Source: Neoceratodus forsteri
Lineage: Eukaryota > Chordata > Ceratodontiformes > Ceratodontidae
Assembly (NCBI GenBank): GCA_016271365.2
Contig: CM028132.1
Span: forward strand, 584,915,001-584,979,000
Direction of reading: 5' to 3'
DNA length: 64,000 bases
In this document: piece by piece, positions 12,958 to 24,799 of the stretch
Layout of the letters: the number at the start of each line of letters is the position of its first letter
Position numbering within the stretch: the stretch's first letter is position 1
Notes under the pieces: model-generated
Told to the model about the DNA's origin: nothing
Database searches by the model: none
What the model saw: the letters and a program-made list of their open reading frames with translations, nothing else
Made by a program: the position numbers and the translations under genes

Positions 12958-14310
12958 ATGAGTACCAATGCCCGTAGTCTGGGAACCAAGCTTCCTGAGC
13001 TAGTAGCTTTGATGGAAGATGAACAATTGAATATTGTGGCAGTCACAGAAACATGGTACATGGAGAGCCATGACTGGGATGTCAACATACCGGAGTACAC
13101 AGTCTACAGAAGGGACAGGGAGGGGAAAAAAGGAGGTGGAGTAGCTCTATACATAAGGGAAGGGATCAAAGCTACCGAACTAAAAAGTAAAGGAGGAGGA
13201 CAAGAGGCACTCTGGATAACCTTGGAGACAGGGAATGGCATCACAATCCGCACAGGGGTTGTATACAGACCCCCATCTCAAGGAGAGGAAATGGACAAGA
13301 AAATGATATAGGACATTCTCAAAATGGCTGAAGAAGGGGAGATACTGTTGATGGGGGACCTGAATATGCCAGATGTTAACTGGATAACATGTACTGCAGC
13401 CACATCCAAGAGCAGGGTCATTCTCGATGCCCTGCAGGGGGCAGGCCTTAGACAGCTAGTGTTGAAACCCACTCGGGAGGGAGCAATACTAGACCTGGTA
13501 CTCTCAAATGGAGAGAGCATCACAAATTTAGAAGTCAGTAGACATCTGGGAACAAGCGACCACTGCACAGTGTGCCTCACAATAAGCACAACCATGGAGA
13601 TGAGCTATACAAAAACAAGCATACTGGACTTTAGAAGGGCTGACTTTGGCAAAATGGGTGAATACCTGAGGAATACACTAGCAAATGGCCAAAAAGGAGG
13701 GGTAGAAGAACAATGGAGAAAAATCAAAACTGCCATCATAGAGGCAACAAGCCTTTGTGTGAAACAGATAAAGAAAACAAAGCGGAGTAAAAACACTATG
13801 GTTCTCAAAAGAGGTGGCAGGGAAGGTTAAGGAGAAAAAGGCTGCATTCAAAAAGTATAAGGAATCACAGAAGGAGCACGACAGAGAACTGTATCAATTA
13901 AAGCAGAAAGAAGTGGGGAAGGCAGTCAGAATAGCAAAAGCCCAAACCAAGGAAAAAATAGCCAATTCAGTTAAGAACGGGGATAAAACCTTTTTTAGGT
14001 ACATTAGGGAGCATAGAGAGGTTAAGGGAGGAATAGTGAAGATTAATAAGGGAGAGGGGAGGTAGACAGAGGGAGACAGTGAAAAGGCAGAGTTACTAAA
14101 AGAATACTTTGTTCAGTATTCACAAAAGAAGATGATGAGGAGTTACCTAAACCAGACAATGGAAGCACTCTGGGTAGGGGGGTTGACACCAGTCCATTTA
14201 CAGAAGAAAGAGTCCTGAAAGAACTCCTAAAACTCAAGGTGGACAAAGCAATGGGGCCTGACAGGATTCACCCCAGAATCCTAAAAGAACTAAGGGAGGA
14301 CCTAGTGACC
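12958..14310 (+). pseudogene. CR1 ORF2, endonuclease half
   Basis: Starts in the phrase MSTNARSLGTKLPELVALME and runs through TETWYMESHDWDVNIPEY, KKGGGVALYIREG, GVVYRPPSQGEE, LMGDLNMPDVNW (13,349-13,384) and TSDHCTV (13,555-13,575), the standard apurinic-endonuclease blocks of CR1. A TAG stop at 13,309 breaks the frame before the DLNMPDVNW part, and another frame change falls at about 13,815. The linker toward RT (KEKKAAFKKYKESQKEHDRE) follows to 14,065. The frame then decays and is cut at 14,310 in the ILKELREDLVT region by the nested LINE. Confidence 0.88.
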
Positions 14311-16514
14311 TAGCCTCCTATAATAACCCAACCAGGCTCTGGGGAACTATAAAGGGTATCTTGGGCCAAAACTCTACTCCTGCCTTAACCTGCAAACTGC
14401 TACTAAATAACACAGACATTACGGACAAACAAGAAATCCTAAATACCTTCAATGACCACTTCACCACAGCTGGACTAGCATTTGACTCTTCACCTGAAAA
14501 TCTCCTGAGATCTTCCTTGAACCTTCAATCCACCGTGGGTCAAAAGGCTACATCAACCTTCTCCTTCAACCCAATATCCTTGAAAGAAGTGGAAGATCTC
14601 CTCCAATTTAGATACTTCAAAAGTGCAGGTACAGACTCCTGGACCCCTACTTCCTCAAGATTGCATCTCAAGTCTTATCTGCCCCCACTCATCTCTTCAA
14701 TATTTTCCTCACCACTGGATCCATTCCCTCCACTTGGAAAACAGCTCAAGTAGTTCCTTTACTCAAATCTGGTGATCCCATGGACCTCAATAATTACAGG
14801 CCCATTTCCATCCTATCAGTTCTATCCAAGATGCTCGAAAAGTTAGTAAACTCACAATTAAGGGACTACCTGGATAACAATAACCTCCTAAATACAGCAC
14901 AATCAGGATTTAGATCAAGACATAGCACCATTTTGGCCCTAGCCAAAGTAACCAACGACTGGCAGATTGCTATGGATAAGAAGAACAGTACCTGTGCTGT
15001 GTTCCTAGATTTGAGCAAAGCATTTGACACAGTGGATCATGAATCATTAATCACCTCCCTTGGCTCACTAGGGTTGGATTCCCTCACTCAATTGGTTCAA
15101 GTGCTATCTATCAGATAGGTCACAACTGGTAAAAATGGAAACTACCTATCCACCTTAAAACCACTGTTAAGAGGTGTACCGCAAGGCTCTATTCTTGGCC
15201 CCATCCTCTTGCCATCTATATTAATAATATTGATGCTAACCTCACTCAATCCAACATCCATCTGTTTGCTGATGATACTGTATTATATGTTAGCAATCCT
15301 TCATTATCTAAAGCCTGTGAACTGCTACAATCTGAATTTTCCATCCTACAACACAACCTACTGGATAAAAAACTACTTCTAAATGCCAAAAAACAAAGCT
15401 ATGTTCTTTACCTCAAAGAGTTGCTCTGCCACTACCCCACCATCCACCACCCTACAACTAACCACCTTACTTGGAGAGAAGCTGGAATTGCTGATAACTT
15501 CAAATACCTTGGAGTCTGGATTGATAACAAGCTTGACTATTCTGTCCATATTGAGGAGCTACTAAAGAAACTGAGACAAAGGTTTGGTTTATTTTTTAGA
15601 ATAAAGCACTACCTCAACAGAGACTACAAAAAAAGATTAATCCAGGCTTTATTCCTATCCCTCATTAACTATGCTGAATTTCTGTACGGACATTGTTCAC
15701 TCCCCCTCTTAAATAAACTGGACACCCTATACCACAGGTCCATCAGATTCATTACTGACCTTCCCTTCAGCACCCAACATTGCTCCCTTTATAAGGCAGT
15801 TAACTGGACATCATTACAACACAGAAGAAATAGGAATGCTGCAATTTGGATATTCAAAGCCTTATCAGGCAAGCTACCTACCTATATCTCAGACTGTTTT
15901 ACTCAAATTACTTCTAGGCCATACAACCTAAGGATCAGCAAAATTATCTTTCTTAAGGTCCCCAATGTCTGCACCCAGTTTGGGAGGGCTGCTATCAGCT
16001 ACTCACTAGCAATTGTTTGGAATTCACTCCAAAAAACCATGAAGCTAAATAACCTCCTACCCTTAATATCCTTCAAAAGACTATTCACCACCCTATTCCC
16101 AGAACTCTGCAACTGCTTCCACAAGGCCTAAACCCCGGCCCTACCTACCCCCCCTTTCTTTTTTCATGTTCCTATATGCTGATAAAACTCCCGTTTCCAG
16201 TCCCAAGATTCACCCTCAAAATGCCTGCTGGGTCCTATAATCTACATATTACTCCTGATGTGCCCATTGCCTTCTGTCTCACAGATTAAAAAGTTTTAAT
16301 GTGCCGTGTACATATGTATATTGTTATATATTAGCACTTATGTCATTGTTTTACTGTTTATGTTACCCCTGTCATTGTATTACTGTTTATGCTACCCTTG
16401 TCAATGTATTAACACTTGCACTTCTTGACCACTCAGGTCCATCTTGTAAATGAGCTATGCTCAATGATGTTCGCCTGATTAAATAAAGATTTTGATTGAT
16501 TGATTGATTGATTG
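14311..16514 (+). mobile_element. L2-type LINE nested in CR1
   Basis: Interrupts CR1 ORF2 exactly between the codons of ...EDLVT and PLTTLFNKSWEDG. The right end is TTAAATAAAGATTTT followed by (GATT)n to about 16,514. TGAC appears at both edges of the break, a possible 4-bp duplication or overlap. The same tail, opposite orientation, is at 33,361-33,440. It is 5' truncated, starting inside the region before RT. Confidence 0.88.
14361..16131 (+). pseudogene. L2-type ORF2 remnant, RT and C-terminal part
   Basis: Pieces at 14361-14753, 14780-15118, a broken part at 15,119-15,420, and 15421-16131. Recognisable blocks are LNNYRPISILSVLSKMLEKL, SGFRSRHSTILALAKVTNDW, VFLDLSKAFDTVDHESL, a decayed RGVPQGSILGPIL (near 15,170) and FADD at 15,265-15,276. 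The C-terminal stretch FKYLGVWIDNKL through VWNSLQKTMK is intact in one frame of 236 codons. The family would encode an endonuclease-RT; the endonuclease is absent here through 5' truncation. Confidence 0.87.
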
Positions 16515-17963
16515 ACACCACTAACCACACTTTTTAACAAATCATGGGAGGATGGGGTGATACCTGAGGACTGGAGGAGGGCAGATGTGATTCCCCTACA
16601 CAAAAGTGGGAGCAAGGCAGAAGCAGGAAACTATAGACCTGTAAGTTTGATCTCAGTGGTAGGGAAAATGATGGAATCACTTCTGAAAGAAAGAATTGTT
16701 GAGTACCTACAGGCCAGCAGGGCACAGGACCAAAAGCAGTATAGATTTACAGCAGGAAGTTCATGTCATATGAATCTAATAAATTTCTTTGACTGGGTGA
16801 CCAAAGTAATAGACCAGGGAGCAGCTGTGGATATGGTCTACCTAGACTTTAGCAAGGCATTTGACACAGTCCCGCACAAAAGATTGATAATCAAGTTAGC
16901 CAGCCTGGGACTGGGTCCCAGGGTGGTAGCCTGGGTAGCAAACTGGCTGTACAACAGGATACAGAAGGTAATAGTGAATGGAACACATTCCAAAGAAAGG
17001 GGGGTCACTAGTGGAGTACCTCAGGGCTCAGTACTAGGTCCAGTCCTCTTTAACATCTTTATAGGTGACATTGCAGAGGGTCTGGAGGGAAAGGTATGCC
17101 TCTTTGCTGATGACACAAAGATCTGTAACAGAGTTGATACACAAGGGGGGGTAGAAAGGATGAGAAGGGACTTGGCAAGGTTGGAGGAATGGTTGGACAT
17201 ATGGCAACTTACATTCAAAGCAAAGAAGTGCAAAGTAATGCACCTGGGAAACAAATACCCAGGAGAAGAGTACACAATAGCAGGGGAGGTACTAACAACA
17301 ACAAAAATGGAAAGGGACCTGGAGGTAGTCATATCAGATGGTCTAAAGGTGGGTAAGCAATGTGAGAAGTCAGTAAGGAGAGCCAGGGGGATACTGGGAT
17401 GCATAGGAAAGGGGCATCACAAGTAGAAAAAGGGAAGTGGTTATCCCTCTGTACAGACAGTTGGTGAGACCCTATCTAGAGTACTGTGTGCAGTTTTGGA
17501 GACCTCATCTACGCAAGGACATAGACAGGATGGAAGCAGTCCAGAGGAGGGCAACTAAAATGGTGCAGGGTCTGCATCAGAAACCATATGAAGAGAGACT
17601 GAGAGAGCTTAATATGTATACCCTTGATGAAAGGAGGGACAGGGTGGCATGATAGAAATATTCAAGTACCTCAAAGGAATCAACAAAGTCCAGGAGGGTA
17701 GCATCTTTCAGAAAAAGAGATGTGTAAGAACAAGGGGGCACAATTTAAAGATAGAGGGGGGACGGCTCAGGGGTAATGTGAGGAAATTTTTTTTCACAGA
17801 GAGAGTGGTGGACACATGGAACTGTCTTCCTGGAGAAGCTGTGGAGTCTAAAACAGTGGAGGAATTCAAACATGCATGGGACAGACATAAGGCAATTATA
17901 GTGGGGGGGTGGCAGGAAGTAGGCTATTGGTTAACTAAAATCTGCAGCTTATCCAGTAGGTAG
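16515..17963 (+). pseudogene. CR1 ORF2, RT half
   Basis: Frame 16,512-17,426 continues the CR1 protein after the nested insertion (LTTLFNKSWEDGVIPEDW). It contains AGNYRPVSLISVVGKMMESL, VYLDFSKAFDTVPHKRLI, TSGVPQGSVLGPVLFNIFI and LFADDTKI with FADD at 17,103-17,114. It then shifts frame at about 17,426 into 17,437-17,652 ([35 protein letters not shown]) and again into 17,649-17,963 (TRGHNLKIEGGRLRGNVRK, FFTERVVDTWNCLP). These match the CR1 C-terminal domain in order. Two frameshifts plus the insertion inactivate it. Confidence 0.9.
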
Positions 17964-18111
17964 GGAAATGGGCAGACTGGTTGGGACAAGTGGTTCATTA
18001 TCTCCCATCAAAGTCTATGTTTCTGTTTCTAGAAGTGCTGAGAAGCTGCCTTATCTAGTTTGTTACAAACCTGATCATCCACTATCACTCCAGAGTCCTG
18101 TAAGGAGTGTC

Positions 18112-18355
18112 CTGATGTAACCTTCCTTTCAGGGCACTGTATTTATAATGGGAGATAACAGTTGTAACACACTAGGGAATGCAGCTTGTCAGCACTTTCT
18201 GACTGTACCCAGACATTTTTCGTCTACTCACACACACATACGTTGTACAGTTGTGTTACCTATAAACACATGGACCCATAGTGATGACATTTTTGACATG
18301 TATTAACTGTGAACTTCACAACCCCCCAAATGTAATGTACTTTCCATTCTGCCAA
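18112..18355 (+). repeat. continuation of the diverged direct repeat
   Basis: CCTGATGTAACC, GGGAGATAACAG, CACTGTATTTATAATGG and TATAAACACATGGACCC match the units at 6,838-7,000 and 7,640-7,800. The preceding unit breaks off at about 8,205 after AGTATGTTCC, and the expected next words (CTGATGTAA) occur here. The 9.9 kb between the two was therefore probably inserted. Confidence 0.6.
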
Positions 18356-18521
18356 TGTTGTGGAGTGTGTTCTCATCCGACATCACCCACTACTTTTGAA
18401 CAACGTATCTGATAAATGATTGCATGACCATGGTTGTCAGATGCACAGATATTTTAATTGTCATATCCCCTATATTTTAAGTTGTTAATGTAAAAATATT
18501 ATCTCTGTTTACAATTTCAAG

Positions 18522-18754
18522 GTGTACATGTGGGAACTGTAGGATAATGCCCACAGAAGAAGAAAACTGGTGCTGTCATTCTTACCCACTTGTTCATGCA
18601 AAATTGGATGTAGCAAATAATGCCACCTGTATTACGGAAGTATGTGCATTCCGCAGCAATTGCTTGGAAAAATATGTATTGGACACCACATTGGCTGGTT
18701 ATATTTGGCTTGCTGGATCAGTAGATGATAATATTGATGCTGAGTTTATAACCA
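18522..18754 (+). pseudogene. P2X7-tail-like gene relic, exon A
   Basis: Follows a pyrimidine-rich tract ending TTTCAAG (acceptor at 18,520-18,521). It reads CTCGNCRIMPTEEENWCC, then HAKLDVANNATCITE and YVLDTTLAGYIW in one open frame. From memory, CxCGNCxxMPTEEExxCC followed by a KLD...CIT segment is the start of the intracellular C-terminal domain of the P2X7 receptor, also found in stand-alone proteins of fishes and invertebrates. Later cysteines and the zinc-cluster spacing are kept. A plausible donor (CA|GTAATG) is at 18,755. The frame stays open to 18,843, so the exon end is not certain. The family member is not identified, and exon B below is broken. Confidence 0.6.
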
Positions 18755-18849
18755 GTAATGTTTATTTACTGATCTGGCTACAGTGCATGAATATTATATA
18801 TGTTTACAGAAGCATGCTTGTCGCTGCAACTCCAAACTACACATGAAGT

Positions 18850-19640
18850 GGAAACATGAAATGACCTATTTAAATGTTAGTATGTCATAACATCATCTCC
18901 TTATACAAAATTTGTTACATAGGTATGCCTGTCTGACTTTACTGTCACCTCCCCAACACACAACACTATGGCACCAGCCCAAAAAGCTCCATACATCATA
19001 ACAAACAATATATGTTTGTTATGTGTAAAAAAGCTACAGTTTTTCTCTTAGATAAATCACTTCTATCTCAGCAGGAGTCAGTGCCTGTTGGGATTAAGCA
19101 AGCAGATACTTTATTAGAAGCAGGGGATCTCATTTAATTAAAAAAGGAAAAAGAAAGTCACTGTGTGTTTCTCTGTTTGGAGAAGGGGCTGTATCAACTT
19201 AGTTTGCTAAATCAGGAGTAGAGGAGTTAATTAGGGGTGTTGCTTGAGCAGTAGAAAAGCAGGTGTCTCCAATTACAGCTTCCTGCTGCTAGTTTCTGGC
19301 AGAGGGAATATTACTTTCAAAGCAAGCAGCTGACTAAAAAGCTACAGATTTTCTTACTAATTGCCCTCCTTCCCACCCCTCCACCCTAAGCCAGTTCTAC
19401 TTTTATAGCCACTGGATTTGACTCACAACAGGAACTTTCTGTTTGGCAGTAGGAAGGGAAGGATCACTGAGACACGTTAGTTTCATAAACCTTGAAGGAC
19501 AAAATATCTCTTTCTCCTCCCCTAGCTGCGGAGGTCTGAGTCCAAGTAAGGAGGAAGGAGACTACTGAAGACTATAGGAACTTCCTGTCCCAGAACAGGA
19601 AGGGCGAGAGTAGTAGGGGTACATAGGCAATAGGAAAGTA
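18850..19640. other. interval without recognised gene; may include CR1 5' UTR
   Basis: 18,850-19,050 shows nothing identifiable. 19,050-19,640 is mixed sequence leading into CR1 ORF1 and may be its 5' UTR; no boundary or duplication could be fixed. Confidence 0.35.
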
Positions 19641-19641
19641 G

Positions 19642-20640
19642 GTGGAAAAATACTTAGTGGGAGGAGAGAGTAAGCATACAAAGCAACAGGAGAGGGGACA
19701 CAAAATAAATCATGATGGGAGTGGTGTGGTGCAACAGCTATGGAGCAGCAGTGTTTGGGAGACAATCTGGAGGCTGCAAAGCTGCCCTATTTGCAGGCAC
19801 CTCTCTGGTCTGAGGGAGGAGGGTGCCTGTCTCCAAGCTGACCTGGCTAGGGTTCATGAAACCTCTTCCCCCACCCAGGGACCACCAGGGCCATCACTGC
19901 TTCCTCAGAGGTTGCCAAGAAAGAGGAGTGGTTGGACCAAGGTGGCTCAGGGAGGGAGAAGGTGGTGGAACAGAGGTACATCCCTCCAGCTGTACCTCTC
20001 CACAAGTCATATGCTGTATCTGGTGAAGAGTGGTTCCTCTATGGAGGCACGTGCAGTGGAGACCAAGGAGGATGCTGAGAACCTCCACAAAGGAGACCCA
20101 CAGGAGGGTGGCACGAGACCCCACAGGGAAGGAAACAACTCCTGGTGAGGGACTCAATCATTAGGGGGTAGAAGTGGGGGAGGAAGGGGAAAGGGAGGTA
20201 AAGTGCCTACCTGGCACCACAGCTCGGAGAGACTGGAAGCGATTCCTCAATATCATGAGACCAGCTGCAGAATGGAGGGAGCTGGGTCATTGTCCACCTA
20301 GGGACAAATGACCTGGCTGGGAATGGGATCAGAGCAATGTAAGAGGAATTTGTAGAGTTGGGGAGGGGCCTTAGACAAGTAGCATGTACGGTAACCTTCT
20401 GAGAGGTGCTTCCTGTCTGTGGCAAGGATGATTCTAGGGTACTCTGCACCATGGGATTCAATGAATGGTTGAAAAACTGGTGTGGAACTCAGGGTTTTGG
20501 CTTCATTGGGGACTGGGGAGCCATCTGGAGGGATGCAGACCTATACAGGTGTGATGGTCTGCATCTGTCTGGGGGGGGGACCAGGATCCTAGGTGATAGG
20601 TTTAAATGCTTCATTGGCATGCATTTAAACTAGCCAAAAC
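19642..20640 (+). pseudogene. CR1 ORF1 remnant with SGNH esterase-like region
   Basis: The N-terminal frame (19,642-20,148) has a cysteine motif CPICRHLSGL followed by a helix-like stretch; a related frame is at 24,817-25,164. After stops comes an esterase-like region: QLLVRDSIIRG near 20,128 (block I, where the family has GDS), VHLGTNDLAGNGI near 20,290-20,325 (the GTND block), and DGLHLSGGGTRILGD near 20,550-20,600 (Asp/His block). CR1 and L2 ORF1 proteins of vertebrates are known to carry such esterases. The Gly next to the block-I Ser is Arg here, and several stops break the frame. Confidence 0.7.
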
Positions 20641-20771
20641 ACAGTAATTAGTGAGGTAAACACCAAGGTACAGAAGGCATTCAGGAGCAGGATGGGGTAA
20701 ATGCAAAAAAAGGCAAAGGCAGTAAGGACAGGGATGGGGCTAAAAGGGATAAGACCATCAAAAAATGGAGG

Positions 20772-23454
20772 GTGATGAGTACCAAAGCCCGTAGTCTGTG
20801 TAACAAGCTCCCTGAACTAGTGACCTTGATGGAAGAGGGATGCCTGGATATTGTGGCAGTCACTGAAACATGGTATATAGAAATCCATGACTGGGATGTC
20901 AACATACCAGGATATACAACCTACAGAAGGGACAGGGAGGGTAAAAGAAGAGGAGGAGGAGTAGCTCTCCTTGTAAGGGAAGGGAAGGGATTAAAGCAAC
21001 AGAACCAAAGAGTAAACATGAAGTAGATGAGTCACTATGGGAAACCCTGGAGACAGGAAATGGCACCACAATCCGCATGGAAGTTGTGTACAGACCCCCA
21101 TCTCAGGGGGATGAAATGGACAAGGAAATGATAGAAGGCATCCTTAAAATGGCAGAAAATGGGGAGATATTGTTGATGGAGGACCTGAATATGCCCGATG
21201 TTAACTGGAGCACCTGGGCATGCCTCAGACAGCTAATGTTTGAACCGACTCGGAGGGAACATCTTAGACCTAGTACTCTCAAATGAGGGCAGAGAAAAGA
21301 TCTCAGATTTAGAAGTGGGTAGCCATCTGGGAACAAGCGACCGCCAAACAGTGTGGTTCACAATAAATGCAGCCATACAGTCAAGCCATACAAAAGTAAG
21401 AGTATTGGACTTTAGGAGGGCTGACTTTGGGAAAATGAGAGTGCCTCAGAAAAGCACTAGCATATGGGAAAGAAGGGGGGGGGTGGAGGAACAATGGGCA
21501 ATAATCAAAACAGCCATCACAGAGGCAATGAGCCTTTATGTGAAGCGAATCAATAAAACAAAATGAAGGAAAAAAACACTATGGTTCTCAAAAGAGGTGG
21601 CAGGGAAGATTAAGGAGAAAAGGACAGCATTTAGGAAATATAAGGAAACACAGAAGGAGCAGGACAGAGAACTGTATCAGTTAAGACAGAAGGAAGCAGG
21701 GAAGGCAGTCAGAATAGCAAATGCCCAAACTGAGGAAAAGATAGCCAATTATGTTATGAAGGGGGATAAAACATTTTATAGGTACATTAGGGAGTGAAGA
21801 AAGACCAAGGGAGGGATACAGAGATTTAATAAAGGGGAGGTAATGTGGACAGAGGGTGATAGTGAAAACAGGATACTGAACCAATATTTCTGCTCAGTAT
21901 TCACAACAGAAGAGGGTGGGGAGGTACCTAAACCAAACAAGAGAACATTCTGGATGGGGGGCAATACCAGTCCTTTCACAGAAGAAAGGGTTTTGAAAGA
22001 ACTCTTGAAACCGAAAGCGGACAAAGCAATGGGGCCTGATGGGATTCACCCCAGAATTCTAAAAGAACTAATGACATCACTGACTACTCTCTTTAACAAA
22101 TCATGGGAGGATGGGGTGGTACCTGAGGACTGGAGGAGAGCAGATATAATTCCACTTCACAAAAGTGGTAGCAGGGCAGAGGCAGGAAACAACAGACTGG
22201 TTAGTGTGGCCTCAGTGGTAGGGAAAATGATGGAATCACTTCTGAAGGAAAAAATTGTTGAGTACCTAGAGGCCAGTGGGGTACAGAGCCCAAGGCAGCA
22301 TGGATTCACAGTGGGAAGGTCGTGTCAGACAAATCTAATAGATTTCTTTGACTGGGTGACCAAAGTAGTAGACCAGGGAGGAGCTGTGGATATGGCCTAC
22401 CTAGATTTTTGCAAGGCATTTGACACAGTCCCACACAAAATATTAATACACAAGTTAGCCAGCCTTGGAGTGGGTCCCAAGGTGGTTGCCTAGATAAAAA
22501 ACTGGCTGGACTAACAGGACGCAAAAGGTATTAGTAAACAAAGTCCACAGTGAAGAAAGGAGGGTAACTAGTGGGGTACTGTAGAGTTCAATACTGTGAC
22601 CGGTCCTCTTTAATGTCTTTATAAATGACATTGGAGAGCACCTGGAAGGAAACAGATGTCTCTTTGCAGATGACACAAAGATCTGCAACAGGTTTGATAC
22701 ATGAGGTTGGGTGGAAAGGATAAAAAGGGACTTGGCAAGGTTGGAGGAATGGTGAAATGTATGGCAGCTCAGATTCAATGCAAAGAAGTACAAGGTAATG
22801 CACCTTGGAAACAAAAACCCAGGGGAAGAGTACACAATGGGGGGTGAGATACTAACAACAAAAATCGAAAGGAACTTGGGAGTAATTATATTAGATGACC
22901 TAAAGGTAGGCATGCAATGTGAGAAGGCAGTAAGGATGGCTGGAGGGATATTGGGATGCATAGGGAGAGGCATCAACAGTAGAAAACAGGAAGTTGTTAT
23001 TCCTCTGTACAGACAGTTGGAGAGACCCTATTTGGAGTACTGTGTGAAGTTCTGGAGACCCCCTCTCCACAAAGACATAGACAGAGTGGAGGCTGTTCAG
23101 ACGAGGGCAACCAAAATGGTGCAGGGTCTACACCAGAAGTCATATGAAGAGAGACTAAAGCAGCTTAATATGTATACCCTTGAAGAAAGAAGGGAGAGGG
23201 GGAACATGATAGAAACTTTCAAGTATCTCAAGGGAATTAAAGTCCAAGAGGGTAGCATCTTTCAGAAAAAGAGATGTGCAAGAACAAGGGGGCACAATTT
23301 GAAGATAAAGGGGGGAAGGCTTAGTGGCAATGTTAGAAAGTATTTTTTTACTGAGAGGGTTGTGGATGTATGGAACAGCCTTCTTGAGGAGGTTGTGGAG
23401 TCAAGAACAGGGGGGAATCCAAGAAAGCATGGGACAGACATACAGCAATTCTAG
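20772..23454 (+). pseudogene. CR1 ORF2 remnant (endonuclease, RT, C-terminal domain)
   Basis: Frames: 20772-21026 and 21077-21286 (endonuclease start, TETWYIEIHDWDVNIPGY, VYRPPSQGDE, MEDLNMPDVNW), 21240-21566 (TSDRQTV where copy 1 has TSDHCTV), 21597-21797 (linker), 21843-22493 (RT: MGPDGIHPRILKEL, DFCKAFDTVPHK), a decayed part 22,500-22,790 that still encodes FADDTKI near 22,660-22,680, and 22798-23454 (C-terminal domain). About 20 codons between ILKEL and TTLFNKSW are deleted (copy 1 has REDLVTPL there). Dead copy. Confidence 0.88.
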
Positions 23455-23976
23455 TTGGGGGTAGGAGGAAGTAAGCTGTTGGTTAACTAGAATCTGCAGC
23501 TTATCCATCAGGTAGGAAAATGGGCAGACTAGGTAGGCCAAGCGGTCCTTATCAGCCATGAAATTCCATGTTTCTATGTTATGCTTATCAAGTTATTGTA
23601 TATGTAATCAATGTTAGTATTTGTGAAAGTATTTGTACCTCCACTGTATTGATCACCATCACATTTTGTGTGCTGCTGATGAGAAAAGATGAATTAACAA
23701 ATGTTCGGGGAGTTTGGATTGGTGTGGCAACATGATTCTGAAGTGTTATATTGCATCACATCCTGCCAGATAGTATGAACTGTAATTTGAGTATCCTCAG
23801 TAAATATGTTATGTATATATGTATTCATATCGAGGTTTACTTAGTTAAAAGCTTGATAAGTAGATTGGATTCCGTAGTATTGCTGATTGATATTACTCAT
23901 TTGTGATATGCATAGTATCAACGTTTATTCAAGACTTACTTGATTTTTTTATTTTTTTTTTGCTGTTTTCTTTCAG

Positions 23977-24139
23977 GCTGGATCGGCTAATGCCGTGCAG
24001 GCAGTACACCCTTCTGGTTTTGGTGGCATCTTGGATTCAGGAATCGAAAAGTGATACCTTCGTGTGCAGTGTGCAGAATATGAACAAGATTTCCATCACA
24101 GCACAGCACTGCACTGAGTTCAAAGAAGCTGGCCATTAA
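23977..24139 (+). pseudogene. P2X7-tail-like gene relic, exon B
   Basis: A good acceptor (polypyrimidine then TTTCAG, 23,971-23,976) precedes CRQYTLL in one frame. WWHLGFRNRKVIPSCAVCRI follows in the next frame (24,024-24,080), then TRFPS. From memory, the P2X7 C-terminal domain family has AYRQ(F/Y)..W..G.LG..NR.VIPSC.V..IR..FP, so order and spacing match after one frameshift at about 24,010. The codon where Arg is expected after CRI is TGA (24,081-24,083), as a CGA to TGA change would give. It sits downstream of exon A in the same orientation with CR1 copy 2 between. No further exon was recognised. Confidence 0.55.
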
Positions 24140-24164
24140 TGTATTGTAGTTAATGAACATCATG

Positions 24165-24390
24165 TCAGTATAGCCTAGAGGTTAGAGTAACGACCTGTGA
24201 ACAAGCTTCGTACATCCAACAAGACCAGACCTGCGTTGATTCTCACAACCTCCACTTACATATTGTGTGATACTGAGCAAGTTACTTAATCATCCAGTGC
24301 TCCCAGGTCACCCCTGAAAACAGGCACTTGTGCCTAGTGGGCCTTATCCAGTTACCAAAGACTAAAATAAAAAACAAATTAAAAAAAAAA
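24165..24390 (+). mobile_element. tRNA-derived SINE with MIR-like core
   Basis: The head has a box-A-like AGCCTAGAGGTTAGAG and a box-B-like CGTTGATTCTC. The core TGTGATACTGAGCAAGTTAC followed by TTAATC resembles the CORE/MIR segment. The tail has CCTGAAAACAGGCACTTG, GCCTAGTGGGCCTTATCCAG and an A-rich end. The same family is on the minus strand at 55,845-56,045. It starts about 25 bp past exon B of the P2X7-like relic. Confidence 0.7.
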
Positions 24391-24799
24391 TATTACACAG
24401 CCTGGGCTGTCATTGATCCACACTGTTTTGATCTTAAATGTTGAAATTAGGTTATGAGTTTGTGTAATGTTCTTCATCATTGCACTTATTTTTGTAACAT
24501 ATACTGATAATATAAATTTTCAAAAGACGTATGCAAAGTATGTATGTCCACAGTGTTTTACTGATTATTGATTGAGCTATTTGTTGTACATCAGCATGTT
24601 CCATTCCTCCATGAGACAAGCTGAATGGGAACAGTATATGCTTTGAAAAAGCACATGATATATCTGTGATCAAAGGGAAATGTGTGGCAATTGTTTTAAA
24701 GCCAAAAGTGCTGTAATTTTGTGTAATTTAATAATTCAATAGGTGTGTGGGCACTGAGTGCTTTGTGAGGGGCTAGGTGGGTCAAGGGATAACCCAGTG

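Larger units (their letters stand above)
12925..18035 (+). mobile_element. CR1 LINE copy 1, split by a nested LINE
   Basis: A 5'-truncated CR1: endonuclease half at 12,925-14,310, foreign insertion at 14,311-16,514, RT half and 3' end at 16,515-18,035. The 3' end reads AAGTCTATGTTTCTGTTTCT, a worn version of the CR1 terminal octamer repeat also seen at 23,560-23,582 (ATTCCATGTTTCTATG). It begins directly after the A2 LINE. ORF1 is missing. Confidence 0.85.
19640..23585 (+). mobile_element. CR1 LINE copy 2 with ORF1 and ORF2
   Basis: Nearly complete CR1: ORF1 remnant at 19,642-20,640, ORF2 remnant at 20,772-23,454, and a 3' UTR ending GAAATTCCATGTTTCTATG, which fits the CR1 terminal repeat. 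It lies between the two exons of the P2X7-tail-like relic. Its ORF2 is close in sequence to copy 1 across the whole length. Confidence 0.88.
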
